From Aquisalinus sp. (GTDB taxonomy: Bacteria; Pseudomonadota; Alphaproteobacteria; Caulobacterales; Parvularculaceae): a stretch of 41,480 bases of DNA. Position numbers and translations under genes: made by a program. Each line of letters starts with the position of its first letter. Position 1 is the first letter of the stretch. The notes under the pieces were generated by a model that did no database searches, had not been told where the DNA came from, and worked only from the letters and a program-made list of their open reading frames with translations. The stretch is taken from NCBI GenBank assembly GCA_022763115.1, contig JALEGJ010000071.1, positions 1 to 41,480 of the forward strand, written 5' to 3'. Below are positions 1 through 8,920 of the stretch, piece by piece.

Positions 1-282
1 GCAGCAAATTTAGCGATACGGCCGCCAGATTTGGCCAAATTGGAAACAGCAAAAGTCACAGGATGAGTCCCCCTCCCTGTCAATGAGTACCACACTTATT
101 CGGGAGTGTAGGATACTAAGTGAAACAAGAGCAAGCCCTCAAATACCGTGCCAGAGATGTTTTTCTCCCGACAATTTTCACCATGATCCACGCATCTGTT
201 GTTTTCCGCCAATCAGTCGCTGGACGTCAGGGGCAAGTCCGGGTTAAAGGTTAACAAAACGGGCATTGTTGAGGGGGTTCTA
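1..282. other. Left-edge intergenic region
   Basis: No convincing gene was found before the cyclase start. The stretch holds a perfect 12-bp palindrome, ATTTGGCCAAAT, at 29-40. It has no T-run after it, so it is not an obvious terminator. The open frame of the cyclase extends upstream to a TTG at 199, but that part looks untranslated. Any promoter for the cyclase should lie here; I could not pick out a clear -35/-10 pair. Confidence 0.5.
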
Positions 283-2601
283 GTGGCTGATAATGCACAA
301 AGAATAAGGCTTCTTGTCGGGCGCAGTAAAAAGCTGATCCCGCTGTTTCTGGGCCTTGCCAGTGTTGTCATGTCTTTGTTTTCGTATTGGTATTTTCCAG
401 ATGCCCTCAAAGATGTTGGGAACATCCTTTTTGATGAATATCAGCGCCAGAAGCCACGAGAGTACCTTGAAACACCTGTGAAGGTCATCGACATCGACGA
501 TGAGTCCCTTGAGGTGTTGGGGCAGTGGCCTTGGCCACGCACTGACTTCGCCGATATGAGCATGAAACTTGGCCAGATCGGCGCAGCGGCGGTGGTTTAC
601 GACGTCGTGTTCTCTGAACCTGACCGGACCTCGCCCGGCAACATCGCAGGGATGCTCCTGCAAAACGGGCTTTCCTTCGATGCGTTTGATGCCATCACCG
701 CTCTGCCGGATCATGATGAATATCTGGGCCAGAGTTTTGCGCAAGCTGATACAAATATTGTGACGGGCTACTTCCTCACACAGTTTTTGGAAGAGGGTAA
801 AGAGCAAGAGTTGCCACCTGTGCGGTACGGCTTCGTAGAAATTGGTGCCAGCGCCAAGGATGTGATGCCGACCTATGAGACTTCCACGCGTACTTTACCA
901 GTTATCGACGAGGGAGCCCAAGGCTCAGGTTTTGTGAGTGTGGCCAGTATTGATGGTGGCGTTATCCGCAAGGCGCCGTTGCTGGCGCGTATTGATGAGC
1001 AGATTTTCCCGTCCCTGTCTCTGGAGGCATTACGTGTGGCAATCGGTGCTGGTACGATACAAATCAAAAGCTCTTCAGGCAGCGGGGAGTTTGGCAGTGG
1101 CAGTGAAGGCCCTGCTTTTGTTTCGTTAGTGCGAATAGTGTCCGACATTGGTGATTTTCAGATACCAACCACCGAGACGGGCGAGTTTTTGGTCCATTAT
1201 TCCGAGGAAAGACCAGAGCGGCGTGTGCCTGCCTGGAAAGTCATCAAGGCCGGAACTGGTACGCCCGGCGCGTACAGCATGCAGGAATTACAGGAATTGC
1301 TAGGTGGCCATATTATCCTGATTGGTCCGTCCGCCCCCGGTTTGCTAGATTTGCGCTCTACACCCATGAACGGATCCTATCCCGGGGTGCTTATTCACGC
1401 CCAGATGGTTGAACAGATGCTGAATAAGCAATTCCTTTCAAATCCATATTGGGGGCAAACGCTGGTTGGTGTGATTATCATGGTGGGCGGCACCATACTC
1501 GCGTTCATGCTGTCATTCCTGGGTGCGGTGCGCGGAGGTCTCATCACGGTTATCTCTCTGGTTGCCCTGTTCTGGTTCTCTTGGTGGCAGTACACGGAGA
1601 ATCAAATCCTCTTCGACCCGACTTTTGCGGCAGCGGCTTTGGTGTTCATTTCCATGGTCACCATCATTTCCAGCTTCTACCTGACAGAATCCGAGAAAGC
1701 GGAAATCCGCGGCGCGTTTGACCATTATCTCTCACCGGACATGGTGGACCAGATTGCTGACGATCCGAGCCTCTTGCAACTCGGCGGTGTCGAGAAAGAC
1801 ATCACCATTCTGTTCTGTGATGTGCGGAGCTTCTCCAAGATTTCCGAAAAATTGTCGCCACAGGAATTGATTACGTTCCTCAACAACTTCTTGACACCAA
1901 TGACGGAAATCCTGATGGATTCAAAGTCCACCATCGATAAATATATCGGTGATGCGATCATGAGTTTCTGGAACGCGCCGCTGGATGACCCGGATCATGC
2001 CCGCAATGCCTGTCGCGGATCGCTCTTGATGATCGACACGCTCCGCGAGATGAACAAGCTCTATTATGACGATCCGGAAAATGCACCGCTGCCGGTGGAA
2101 ACCAATATTGGTATCGGCCTGAACTCCGGTCCGTGTAGTGTGGGTAACATGGGCTCGACCCAGCGCTTTGCCTATTCCGTGCTCGGTGATGCGGTGAACC
2201 TGTCATCCCGCCTTGAGGGCCTGACCAAGCAATACAAACTCCACATCATCATCGGCAGCGCGACGGCAGAAGGCGCGCCGGACTTTGCCCGTGTTGAAGT
2301 CGATCAGCTGCGCGTGGTCGGTCGTCAGGCGCCAGAAACAATCTACACGCTTGTCGGTGACGAGAAGGAAGCGCAGACCGCCACTTACAAGCAGTGGCAT
2401 GAGCTGCAAATGGCCTACCTTAATGCCTATCGCTCCCAACAATGGGATGAGGCAGAGCGCATTGCCGCCGAGGCGCGCCCACTGGCGGCCACCTGGTTCG
2501 TGGACGGATATTATGATGTCATGCAGACCCGCATCGACGAATACCGCCAGAACCCGCCAGGCGAAGACTGGGACGGCGTCTATCAGGCGACATCGAAATA
2601 G
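283..2601 (+). CDS. CHASE2-domain class III adenylate cyclase
   Basis: Membrane enzyme predicted to make cAMP from ATP in response to an extracytoplasmic signal. An N-terminal membrane segment (about residues 15-40) is followed by a CHASE2 sensor region of roughly 350 residues, then about three membrane helices and a class III cyclase domain (about 500-690). Metal-binding aspartates are visible in FCDVRSFS and in KYIGDAIMSFW (D557). K553 and D636 form the Lys/Asp pair typical of adenine selection. N639 and R643 (VNLSSRLE) are the transition-state residues, so the enzyme should be active. I chose the GTG at 283 because GAGGGG lies just upstream; the frame stays open to a TTG at 199, which lacks such a site. 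The C-terminal ~60 residues reappear in a remnant at 3366-3569. Guanylate cyclase activity is less likely, given the K/D pair. Confidence 0.9.
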   Translation: MADNAQRIRLLVGRSKKLIPLFLGLASVVMSLFSYWYFPDALKDVGNILFDEYQRQKPREYLETPVKVIDIDDESLEVLGQWPWPRTDFADMSMKLGQIGAAAVVYDVVFSEPDRTSPGNIAGMLLQNGLSFDAFDAITALPDHDEYLGQSFAQADTNIVTGYFLTQFLEEGKEQELPPVRYGFVEIGASAKDVMPTYETSTRTLPVIDEGAQGSGFVSVASIDGGVIRKAPLLARIDEQIFPSLSLEALRVAIGAGTIQIKSSSGSGEFGSGSEGPAFVSLVRIVSDIGDFQIPTTETGEFLVHYSEERPERRVPAWKVIKAGTGTPGAYSMQELQELLGGHIILIGPSAPGLLDLRSTPMNGSYPGVLIHAQMVEQMLNKQFLSNPYWGQTLVGVIIMVGGTILAFMLSFLGAVRGGLITVISLVALFWFSWWQYTENQILFDPTFAAAALVFISMVTIISSFYLTESEKAEIRGAFDHYLSPDMVDQIADDPSLLQLGGVEKDITILFCDVRSFSKISEKLSPQELITFLNNFLTPMTEILMDSKSTIDKYIGDAIMSFWNAPLDDPDHARNACRGSLLMIDTLREMNKLYYDDPENAPLPVETNIGIGLNSGPCSVGNMGSTQRFAYSVLGDAVNLSSRLEGLTKQYKLHIIIGSATAEGAPDFARVEVDQLRVVGRQAPETIYTLVGDEKEAQTATYKQWHELQMAYLNAYRSQQWDEAERIAAEARPLAATWFVDGYYDVMQTRIDEYRQNPPGEDWDGVYQATSK

Positions 2602-2691
2602 GCGTTGTCTAGGACGAACAATTCCCTGAATTCGATTTATTGATTCGATTAAGCATGAGTTGTATCTTGATCTGTATTGAAGGAGGGGAGA

Positions 2692-3231
2692 ATGCAACAG
2701 CTCTGGAAAGTATTTGATCGTATTAGCTTATTCATAACACTAATTTCGCTGGGATTTTCAGTCTTTGTTTATTTTGCAGGGTACGAACTGCCTCGCTTGA
2801 GTTTAAGCGGCGCACAGCAGATCTTTTTTGCGGTTGTTGGATTCGAAGTGATACTGGCCGTTGCTGCATCTGCTGCAGGTGTGGCAATATTTAGCGCGAC
2901 TGGAAACACCGCCCTCGGGGCGCAGATACCCGTCCTTGTTTGGAGTTTTATCAATTACAATATTATTGGCGGCGCGTTTCCTGACTGGGACCAGTCCTTT
3001 CAGCCTTTCGCTAAGAACGGACCTGAGGGCATTGCTGTAATGACAGGATTTTTTGCGTTTCTCTACGTCTTCGGACAACTTTATGTCATTAGGGCATCAA
3101 AAGTGAAATTTAATGATGGGACGTTAGGAGGAAGTGTAGTTGATGCTCTAAACAGATTCAAACTCGGAACGGGCATCATCATTGCGGCTGGGCTGTGGCA
3201 TCTGTTTCTTCTGATGATAGATACGTTCTAA
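2692..3231 (+). CDS. Small integral membrane protein, unknown function
   Basis: A protein of 179 residues with about four hydrophobic segments (near residues 10-30, 43-66, 75-95 and 110-130) and a fifth weaker one at the C-terminus, so an inner-membrane location is likely. The ATG at 2692 follows a near-perfect AGGAGGGGAG at 2681-2690, better than the in-frame TTG at 2677. I do not recognise the family. It lies about 90 bp downstream of the cyclase on the same strand, so co-transcription is possible. The next rightward DNA is the decayed cyclase copy, so this gene sits between the intact cyclase and its remnant. Confidence 0.7.
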   Translation: MQQLWKVFDRISLFITLISLGFSVFVYFAGYELPRLSLSGAQQIFFAVVGFEVILAVAASAAGVAIFSATGNTALGAQIPVLVWSFINYNIIGGAFPDWDQSFQPFAKNGPEGIAVMTGFFAFLYVFGQLYVIRASKVKFNDGTLGGSVVDALNRFKLGTGIIIAAGLWHLFLLMIDTF

Positions 3232-3283
3232 AAATTTGTTGATTAGCAGCCGGGTACTAAGAACATTCAAAATAATCATGATG

Positions 3284-3347
3284 GTCAATCCCCCGTCAAC
3301 CATTTGGTAACGGACATGACTGATTCTTTAACCATCTCTTCTTAGCT
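3284..3347 (+). repeat. Dispersed copy of the ftsZ upstream region
   Basis: This segment aligns without gaps to 7115-7178, just upstream of ftsZ. The core from AACCATTTGGTAAC through CTTTAACCAT is identical, with only a few changes in the first 15 bases and a short mismatched patch near the end. The TTAACCAT motif at 3328-3335 is kept. The other CtrA-like half at the left is altered (TCAA instead of TTAA). It lies directly upstream of the cyclase remnant. It could be a promoter captured during duplication, or a short dispersed repeat. Confidence 0.8.
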
Positions 3348-3365
3348 ACACTTGCTGCGCGACCC

Positions 3366-3569
3366 CTGGATGACCCGGATAATACACGCAATGCCTATCG
3401 CTCCCAACAATGGGATGAAGCAGAGCGTCTTGTCGCCGAAGCGCGCCCACTGGCGGCCACCTGGTTCGTGGACGGATATTACGATGTCATGCAGACCCGC
3501 ATCGACGAATACCGCCAGAACCCGCCAGGTGAAGACTGGGACGGCGTCTATCAGGCGACATCGAAATAG
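3366..3569 (+). pseudogene. Remnant of a duplicated adenylate cyclase 3' end
   Basis: Bases 3390-3569 match the last 180 bases of the cyclase gene (2422-2601) with about seven substitutions and no indels, ending at the same TAG. Bases 3366-3395 match a different part of that gene (1981-2010). The two pieces join at AATGCCTNTCGC, which occurs in the intact gene at both 2005 and 2422. The copy therefore looks like a product of a 417-bp in-frame deletion between short direct repeats. Five of the seven changes are synonymous, so the copy was probably under selection before it was truncated. Similarity seems to continue weakly for about 40 bp past the stop. The open frame here has no plausible start, cyclase core or ribosome binding site. 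Confidence 0.85.
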
Positions 3570-3641
3570 GGCGTACCCGGTTAGGTAGGCAATCCCTCAA
3601 GTAGTCTATCTAGCTATTTTAGCTTGGTACTGATTAGATTT

Positions 3642-4565
3642 CTAATCCAGTTCAAGTTCAGCTTGAACCAGATTTGCCTGTTCTCGTAGCCATTCCCGGA
3701 AAACACTGATGTGCTTTTCTTTCATCCGGTCACGTCTCGTGACAAAATAGTAGCTGAACGGAGAGCGTATTTTCTTTTCGAAAGGGAGTACCAGCCGCCC
3801 GGCAATCAAATCTGGTGCCGCGATGGCAACCCGACCCATCAAGATACCCGCCCCATCAATGGCTGCCTGAATAGCATGGTCCGCTTGATTGAAGTGTCTT
3901 CCTGAATCCTTTCCTTGTAAATCATGCATCTCAAACCAGTCAGGCCATCCTGGCGCATTGCCTGCCAGCTGCGCCGCATCATCGTGGAGCAGGGGGTGGT
4001 TGAGTACTTCTTCCGGATTGCTAAAACCATTAGCTTCTTGAGAAAGAAGATCCGGCGAGCACATCGGGGCGTGAAACTCATTGAGCAATAGAGTGGAGTC
4101 CAGGTCCTCGTACTGACCACCACCATATCGGATCGCTACGTCAACGCTTTTTGTTTTGAGATCAACAGTCTCGGTACTTGTTAATAATTCAATCTGCAAT
4201 GCGGGCCACAGCTCTTCAAAAAGATAAAGTTTGGGCGCAATGAACTTTGCAGCTATCGCGGGGCCTGCACTGATTGTGATTTTGCCCTCAGCGCTGGTTG
4301 CACGCACATTCCGAATGGATTCGCTAATCTGCTTGAACCCCGAATGAAGACCCGGATAGAGTTCGGCACCATCATTCGTTAAGGTTATGGAGCGGGCGTG
4401 TCGCTCGAACAACTTTGTCTGAAGGTAAAATTCCAAAGTCCTTATCTGGTGAGAGACTGCAGAGGGCGATAGGCCGAGTTCTTCTGCTGCATCCTGGAAG
4501 CTTAAATGTCTGGCAGCAGCTTCAAAAGCTCTCAGAGCTCTTAGGTGTGGTATCTGTTCAGGCAT
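3642..4565 (-). CDS. LysR-family transcriptional regulator (GcvA-like)
   Basis: A 307-residue DNA-binding regulator. The N-terminal winged helix-turn-helix (about residues 5-65) has the LysR pattern LRAFEAAARHLSFQDAAEELGLS followed by a recognition helix with SAVSHQIR. The rest is a periplasmic-binding-protein-like effector domain. The opening residues and the text around SVDVAIRYGGG resemble the GcvA/AmpR-type branch. It is transcribed divergently from the beta-propeller gene at 4705, the usual layout for a LysR regulator and its target. The ATG at 4565 has a weak ribosome binding site. The effector is unknown. Confidence 0.9.
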   Translation of the reverse strand: MPEQIPHLRALRAFEAAARHLSFQDAAEELGLSPSAVSHQIRTLEFYLQTKLFERHARSITLTNDGAELYPGLHSGFKQISESIRNVRATSAEGKITISAGPAIAAKFIAPKLYLFEELWPALQIELLTSTETVDLKTKSVDVAIRYGGGQYEDLDSTLLLNEFHAPMCSPDLLSQEANGFSNPEEVLNHPLLHDDAAQLAGNAPGWPDWFEMHDLQGKDSGRHFNQADHAIQAAIDGAGILMGRVAIAAPDLIAGRLVLPFEKKIRSPFSYYFVTRRDRMKEKHISVFREWLREQANLVQAELELD

Positions 4566-4577
4566 ACAGGTGAAAAT

Positions 4578-4597
4578 ATCTCATGTCTTGTTGAGAT
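4578..4597. promoter_or_regulatory. Inverted repeat in the LysR/propeller divergent region
   Basis: ATCTCA-N8-TGAGAT, with arms at 4578-4583 and 4592-4597, lies 13 bp before the LysR start codon. The position fits an operator for self-regulation by the adjacent regulator, but this is inferred from symmetry and position only. I did not see a second matching site. Confidence 0.35.
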
Positions 4598-4704
4598 CAA
4601 TCCTTTTGATTTTTCTGACCCCATTTCGCAATAAATCCGTATCGCGATTTAGTTTGAAATAGTTGCGATTACCTTTTTGTGAAAGAGTCGAAAGGAGCAT
4701 TAAC

Positions 4705-5637
4705 ATGACATTTTCACTAAAAATACTACTGTCTGCGGCTGCTGTATTTTCTATGGTGAATACAGCTCCAAGAGAAGAAACGATTACTTTGCCTGGTGAT
4801 CGCCTCTTTCCTGAAGGGATCGCAGCAAGCTCTGACGGACGCATCTTCGTTGGCAGCTTTATTGACGGGACGATCATCGAAACGAACAGGTCTGGTGAGA
4901 CATCAATCTTTGCAGAAGCAGGAGAAAATGGTCTGGTTTCAGTCGTTGGTCTCATGGTCGATGAAAAAGCGAACCTGCTTTATGCATGTTCATCTGATCC
5001 AGGTGTCGCAAACCTGACCGGAGCGGCGACCCCGGCTGTTTCTGTGTTTGATTTGACGACAAGTGAAGCAGTCGCCCGTTATGAGTTGCCTGGCGGAGGC
5101 TTTTGCAATGACATGACTCAAACACCAGATGGGTCAATCTATATTACTGATAGCTTCAACCCGCGAGTGTTGAAACTGGATCCGTCAAAAGATGCTATTT
5201 CGGTTTGGCTCGAGGATGAGCTGTTTACAGGTGAGGGCTTTAACCTGAACGGGATCGCTTATCAAAACGGCGCTCTCTATACGGTGAAATATAATTCAGG
5301 TCAGCTCTTTAAGATCAACTTCGACGGAAATGGGTCTGCTGGCTTAATTGAAGTGTTGGAAACGTCTCGCCAGTTGCAAAATCCGGACGGCCTTATTGCC
5401 TCTAGCTGGAACGAACTCCTCGTGGTTGAAGGTTCAGGCCAAGTATCAACTATTTGTGTGAAGGATCACTTTGGTGAAGTGAACTCGGTATCGGAAAAGC
5501 TAAATGTTCCGACGTCGGTCGCCTTACTGAATGGCTTGGGATACGTAGTACAGAGCCAGTTTGATCATTTGTTTAATCCTGAAGTTGCGAAAACAGCACC
5601 TGATGCTTTCTCGATTCAGGTCATTAACGTAAAGTAA
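4705..5637 (+). CDS. Exported SMP-30/gluconolactonase-like beta-propeller protein
   Basis: A 310-residue protein starting with a short signal-peptide-like segment (residues 1-20, LKILLSAAAVFSMVNTA). Repeated blocks such as FPEGIAASSDGRIFVGS, FCNDMTQTPDGSIYITDS and LNGIAYQNGALYTVKY are the blades of an SMP-30/NHL-type propeller. The N-D pair in FCNDMTQTPDG matches the metal-binding region of SMP-30-type lactonases. It may hydrolyse a lactone, but the substrate is unknown. The ATG at 4705 follows AAAGGAG at 4691-4697 and is preferred to an upstream TTG at 4663. It is divergent from the LysR gene and followed by a strong hairpin. Confidence 0.8.
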   Translation: MTFSLKILLSAAAVFSMVNTAPREETITLPGDRLFPEGIAASSDGRIFVGSFIDGTIIETNRSGETSIFAEAGENGLVSVVGLMVDEKANLLYACSSDPGVANLTGAATPAVSVFDLTTSEAVARYELPGGGFCNDMTQTPDGSIYITDSFNPRVLKLDPSKDAISVWLEDELFTGEGFNLNGIAYQNGALYTVKYNSGQLFKINFDGNGSAGLIEVLETSRQLQNPDGLIASSWNELLVVEGSGQVSTICVKDHFGEVNSVSEKLNVPTSVALLNGLGYVVQSQFDHLFNPEVAKTAPDAFSIQVINVK

Positions 5638-5660
5638 AATGCTGAGGCTTTGATAAAACT

Positions 5661-5722
5661 AACCCCTGCCGAGGGTTTTACTTTACTATGCGGCCGTCAA
5701 CCCAAGGCGGCCGCATTCTTTT
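5661..5722 (+). terminator. Two hairpins ending in a T-rich tract
   Basis: A perfect 9-bp stem ATGCGGCCG / CGGCCGCAT (5688-5696 and 5708-5716) is followed by TCTTTT. A smaller hairpin AACCC/GGGTT lies just before it at 5661-5677, also followed by T-rich sequence. It probably ends the propeller transcript. It is also positioned to stop transcripts of the convergent serine hydrolase gene. Confidence 0.75.
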
Positions 5723-5787
5723 ACAGTTTAGTCTGAAACTATAGCGGTCCCGATTCGTATGGTTACAACATACCAGTGTAGCTAGTT

Positions 5788-6984
5788 CTAATCAATATAT
5801 GGATTTTCCTCATCAATTGCCTCTTGTACAGATTTGAAGAAAGCCGCGCGTTGATCGTTCTCCCCGTCCTTATAGCCAATGGCGCTGGACCAGCTGCTGT
5901 TTGCTGCAATCACGAGCTTTCGTGACGGGTCGATATAAATGCTCTGACCAAATATACCGTATGCTGCAAATTGACCACCATCCTCGGCCCACCACTGGAA
6001 ACCATATCCTTCGCCTTCCGCGCCGAAATCAGCCTGTTTTGTACTTGCGCTATTGATCCAGCCGGCAGGGAGCACGGGCACACCATTTATTTGTCCGCCT
6101 TCAAGGATGAATTGTCCGAAACGCGCAAAGTCCCTTGTGGCCGCCTGAATGCAACAGCCACTCAATTCCAGGCCGTCTTCACCCAATAACCAGGTTGCAT
6201 CCTGCTGCATCCCGTATGGCTCCCATATTTTCTCTGACAGGTAGCTTGCAACGGATTGTCCGGTTGCCTCCGCCACCAGAATACCGATCAGGTTTGTTTC
6301 CCCGGTTGAATAGTTCCAGACCGCACCTGGCGGGTGTGCCCTTGGTAATTTCTTCATATAGCTGACGATATTCGGCAGTCCGTCATCGGCAGCGTGCTTG
6401 TTGAACAGGGCAACATCAGAAGCCGGATCTTCATAATCTTCATTCCACTGCACGCCGGAGGTCATGGTCAGTAACTGCCGGATGCTCACATCTTCATAGG
6501 CCGAACCAGTGAGGCCTGTAATATACGTTGAAACCTTGTCTTCGAGACTGGCGATGTACCCATCCTGAATGGCGGCACCGACAAGTGTGGAGGTGAGAGA
6601 CTTGGCAACAGAAAAGCTGGTCCAGCGCTCTTCTGCTGAAAACCCAAGTCCATATTTCTCAAGCCGAACAGCCCCATCCTGCAAGATCACAAGCCCTGCA
6701 ATGTTCTGCTCCTCAACATATTGATCTATATCCAGAGAGAGATTGAGCGGCGCACCGGCCTCCAGCGCTCGAACACTGTTTCCGGCATGAATTGTATGGC
6801 TTTTGGAAACAAGCGGGACCTGGTCGAGCAGGCGGAACCCGGCGTCGCGCTGTCCCTGACTCCAGAACAGAACATCCGTTGATCTTGGCGGATTTGATAG
6901 AAGCGCTCGCCAGTCCGGTCCAATGACGTTCCAGCCAACAAAGCCGGCTACGATCAGCCCTGTAACAACAAAAATCGCTCTCAT
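5788..6984 (-). CDS. Serine hydrolase, beta-lactamase/6-aminohexanoate-dimer-hydrolase family
   Basis: A 398-residue protein with an N-terminal membrane anchor or signal (AIFVVTGLIVAGFVGWNVIG) and a PF00144-type hydrolase domain. The SxxK nucleophile motif is SVAK in WTSFSVAKSLTSTLVG. The second catalytic tyrosine is probably the one in WNYSTGETN. The overall pattern (SIRQLLTMTSGVQWNEDY, CCIQAATRDFARFGQFIL) recalls NylB-type amide hydrolases and related esterases rather than true beta-lactamases. I chose the ATG at 6984, just after AGAAGGGTGAAGAG; the frame runs on to a TTG at 7041. It occupies the place where ftsQ/ftsA usually sit in alphaproteobacteria, but on the opposite strand. Substrate unknown. 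Confidence 0.85.
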   Translation of the reverse strand: MRAIFVVTGLIVAGFVGWNVIGPDWRALLSNPPRSTDVLFWSQGQRDAGFRLLDQVPLVSKSHTIHAGNSVRALEAGAPLNLSLDIDQYVEEQNIAGLVILQDGAVRLEKYGLGFSAEERWTSFSVAKSLTSTLVGAAIQDGYIASLEDKVSTYITGLTGSAYEDVSIRQLLTMTSGVQWNEDYEDPASDVALFNKHAADDGLPNIVSYMKKLPRAHPPGAVWNYSTGETNLIGILVAEATGQSVASYLSEKIWEPYGMQQDATWLLGEDGLELSGCCIQAATRDFARFGQFILEGGQINGVPVLPAGWINSASTKQADFGAEGEGYGFQWWAEDGGQFAAYGIFGQSIYIDPSRKLVIAANSSWSSAIGYKDGENDQRAAFFKSVQEAIDEENPYID

Positions 6985-7114
6985 CTCTTCACCCTTCTGA
7001 ACCCCGGAAACTATTCGGCCACTATGCGTTTTCTGAAGCAATTGGCAATCAGGTCACTGCTTATGGGAGAGGCGCGCACTGCTATCTCAAATGTCTCGAC
7101 AACTTTCAGTGAGA

Positions 7115-7178
7115 GTTAATCTCCCGTTAACCATTTGGTAACGGACATGACTGATTCTTTAACCATGACCTATTAGCT
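7115..7178 (+). promoter_or_regulatory. ftsZ upstream control region with CtrA-like sites
   Basis: TTAACCATTTGGTAA at 7127-7141 fits the CtrA pattern TTAA-N7-TTAA with one mismatch, and it is also near-palindromic. TTAACCAT recurs at 7159-7166. CtrA control of ftsZ is known in Caulobacter, so these are good candidates for cell-cycle control here. The whole block is duplicated at 3284-3347. Confidence 0.6.
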
Positions 7179-7211
7179 GTTCTGCCGCCCCTGACCCCCG
7201 GAGTTGTTCCC

Positions 7212-8816
7212 ATGCCCCTGAACCTGAGTGTACCGACCGTGACTGAACTGAAACCCAGAATTTCCGTAATTGGCGTCGGCGGCGCTGGCGGTAATGCCGT
7301 CAACAATATGATCGAGAGCCAGCTGGAAGGCGTCGAATTCGTCGTCGCCAACACAGACGCGCAGGCTGTCGGCCTTGCTCTGGCAGATCACAAAATTCAG
7401 CTTGGCACGGCCCTCACGCAAGGCCTCGGTGCAGGCTCGCAGCCGGAAGTCGGGCAGGCGGCCGCCGAAGAAAGCCTGGCTGAAGTGATGGACCTCATCT
7501 CCGGCTCCAACATGCTCTTTATCACCGCTGGCATGGGCGGCGGCACCGGTACGGGCGCAGCCCCAGTTATCGCCAAGGCGGCGCGCGAGCGTAACATCCT
7601 GACGGTGGGCGTTGTCACCAAGCCGTTCCACTTTGAAGGCGCGCGCCGGATGCGGATCGCCGAAAGCGGCATTCTCGAATTACAGAAATATGTCGATACG
7701 CTGCTGATTATCCCGAACCAGAACCTGTTCCGCATCGCTGATGACAGCACGACCTTTGCCGACGCTTTCGCCATGGCCGATGAAGTGCTGCACTCCGGCG
7801 TGCGCGGCATTACCGACCTGATGATCGTCCCCGGCCTGATTAACCTCGACTTTGCCGATGTGCGCTCCGTCATGTCCGAGATGGGCAAGGCGATGATGGG
7901 CACCGGCGAGGCAGAAGGCGACAAACGTGCCTCCGAGGCCGCAGAAGCAGCGATCTCTAACCCGCTGCTTGACGAGGTTTCCATGAAGGGCGCGCGCGGC
8001 GTGCTCATCAACATCACCGGCGGCATGGACATGAAACTGTTCGAGGTTGATGAGGCCGCGAACCGCATCCGCTCGGAAGTTGATCCGGACGCCAACATAA
8101 TCGTCGGCTCCACCTTCTCCAGTGAGCTTGAAGGCAAGATGCGCGTCTCAGTCGTCGCCACCGGCATTGACGCAGAGCAGAAGGCTGTTACCACAAACCA
8201 GACTGCGCAGGCAACCACCCCGGCAGCGCAACCTGCCATACAGGAAGCTCGCCCGTGGCTTGGTGCTATCGCGCCAACGACTACCGTGGACGTGCCGGAC
8301 TTGCCGATGGCAGATATTTCTGTCTCCGAAGATACCGATGTCGATATCCCGGCAACCCATGAGTTGTTTACAGAAGATCTCCCGGCGACACCGCCAGCCG
8401 TCATGCAGGAAACAGTGACGACACAGAGTGATGCAGCGAAGAATGTTCCCGCTGCTGCCAGCAAGGCTGCCACGGAAGAAGCCGCCAACCCGGTCGGTGA
8501 TGTCCACGCCCGCATCCGTAAACTGCTGACCGAGGATGCCGATGAGACCGACACCGGCACCTTGCGCCCCGCAACCGAGTCCGGCAGCCAGGGCTTGCGC
8601 AATCCGTTCCGCGAAGAGCAGAAAACCAGTCGCTCCCCGCTCAACGCCGCCGTGGGCCTTTTGAAAGAGACCTTCGGCGTCGATCAGTCGTCAACGCAGT
8701 CCACCCGCAAACAGTCCCGGCGCCCGGCGAAGTCGGACGCCGATGACCTGTTCCGGGAAGAGCGCGACCCAGACCTTGAAATCCCCGCCTTCCTGCGCCG
8801 CAAAAGCGGCCGCTAG
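7212..8816 (+). CDS. ftsZ: Cell division GTPase FtsZ
   Basis: Tubulin-like GTPase that forms the cytokinetic Z-ring. The protein has 534 residues. The GTPase core covers about 1-320, with [12 protein letters not shown] near the start and the signature GGGTGTG at 109-115. A long variable linker (about 320-500, rich in Ala, Thr, Pro) follows, typical of alphaproteobacteria. The C-terminal peptide [11 protein letters not shown], which binds FtsA and other partners, is intact at the end. The ATG at 7212 is preceded by GGAG about 10 bases upstream. It heads the ftsZ-lpxC-bamD-recN-ligA run, but ftsQ and ftsA are absent from upstream. Confidence 0.98.
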   Translation: MPLNLSVPTVTELKPRISVIGVGGAGGNAVNNMIESQLEGVEFVVANTDAQAVGLALADHKIQLGTALTQGLGAGSQPEVGQAAAEESLAEVMDLISGSNMLFITAGMGGGTGTGAAPVIAKAARERNILTVGVVTKPFHFEGARRMRIAESGILELQKYVDTLLIIPNQNLFRIADDSTTFADAFAMADEVLHSGVRGITDLMIVPGLINLDFADVRSVMSEMGKAMMGTGEAEGDKRASEAAEAAISNPLLDEVSMKGARGVLINITGGMDMKLFEVDEAANRIRSEVDPDANIIVGSTFSSELEGKMRVSVVATGIDAEQKAVTTNQTAQATTPAAQPAIQEARPWLGAIAPTTTVDVPDLPMADISVSEDTDVDIPATHELFTEDLPATPPAVMQETVTTQSDAAKNVPAAASKAATEEAANPVGDVHARIRKLLTEDADETDTGTLRPATESGSQGLRNPFREEQKTSRSPLNAAVGLLKETFGVDQSSTQSTRKQSRRPAKSDADDLFREERDPDLEIPAFLRRKSGR

Positions 8817-8885
8817 ACCCGGGCCGGGCAGGGGTACAGCCTGTTGGCGCACTCCGGCGATGCCAGCTTGCCAACGTTACAAAAA

Positions 8886-8920
8886 TTAACCAGTAATAAC
8901 AGATGGTTAACGGCCATCTG
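8886..8920. promoter_or_regulatory. Overlapping inverted repeats between ftsZ and lpxC
   Basis: TTAACCA (8886-8892) and TGGTTAA (8904-8910) form a perfect inverted repeat with an 11-base spacer, and both arms contain the TTAACC core of CtrA sites. A second inverted repeat overlaps it: CAGATGG (8900-8906) with CCATCTG (8914-8920). No T-run follows, so this is more likely a protein-binding region for lpxC than a terminator. Confidence 0.45.

Noticed and set aside
3352-3588. Open frame over the cyclase remnant (78 codons)
   Set aside because: It is in a different frame from the cyclase and is a shadow of the repeated sequence.
7397-8644. Long open frame antisense to ftsZ (415 codons)
   Set aside because: It mirrors the codon bias of ftsZ, is rich in Ser, has no ribosome binding site, and lies fully inside a well-established gene.
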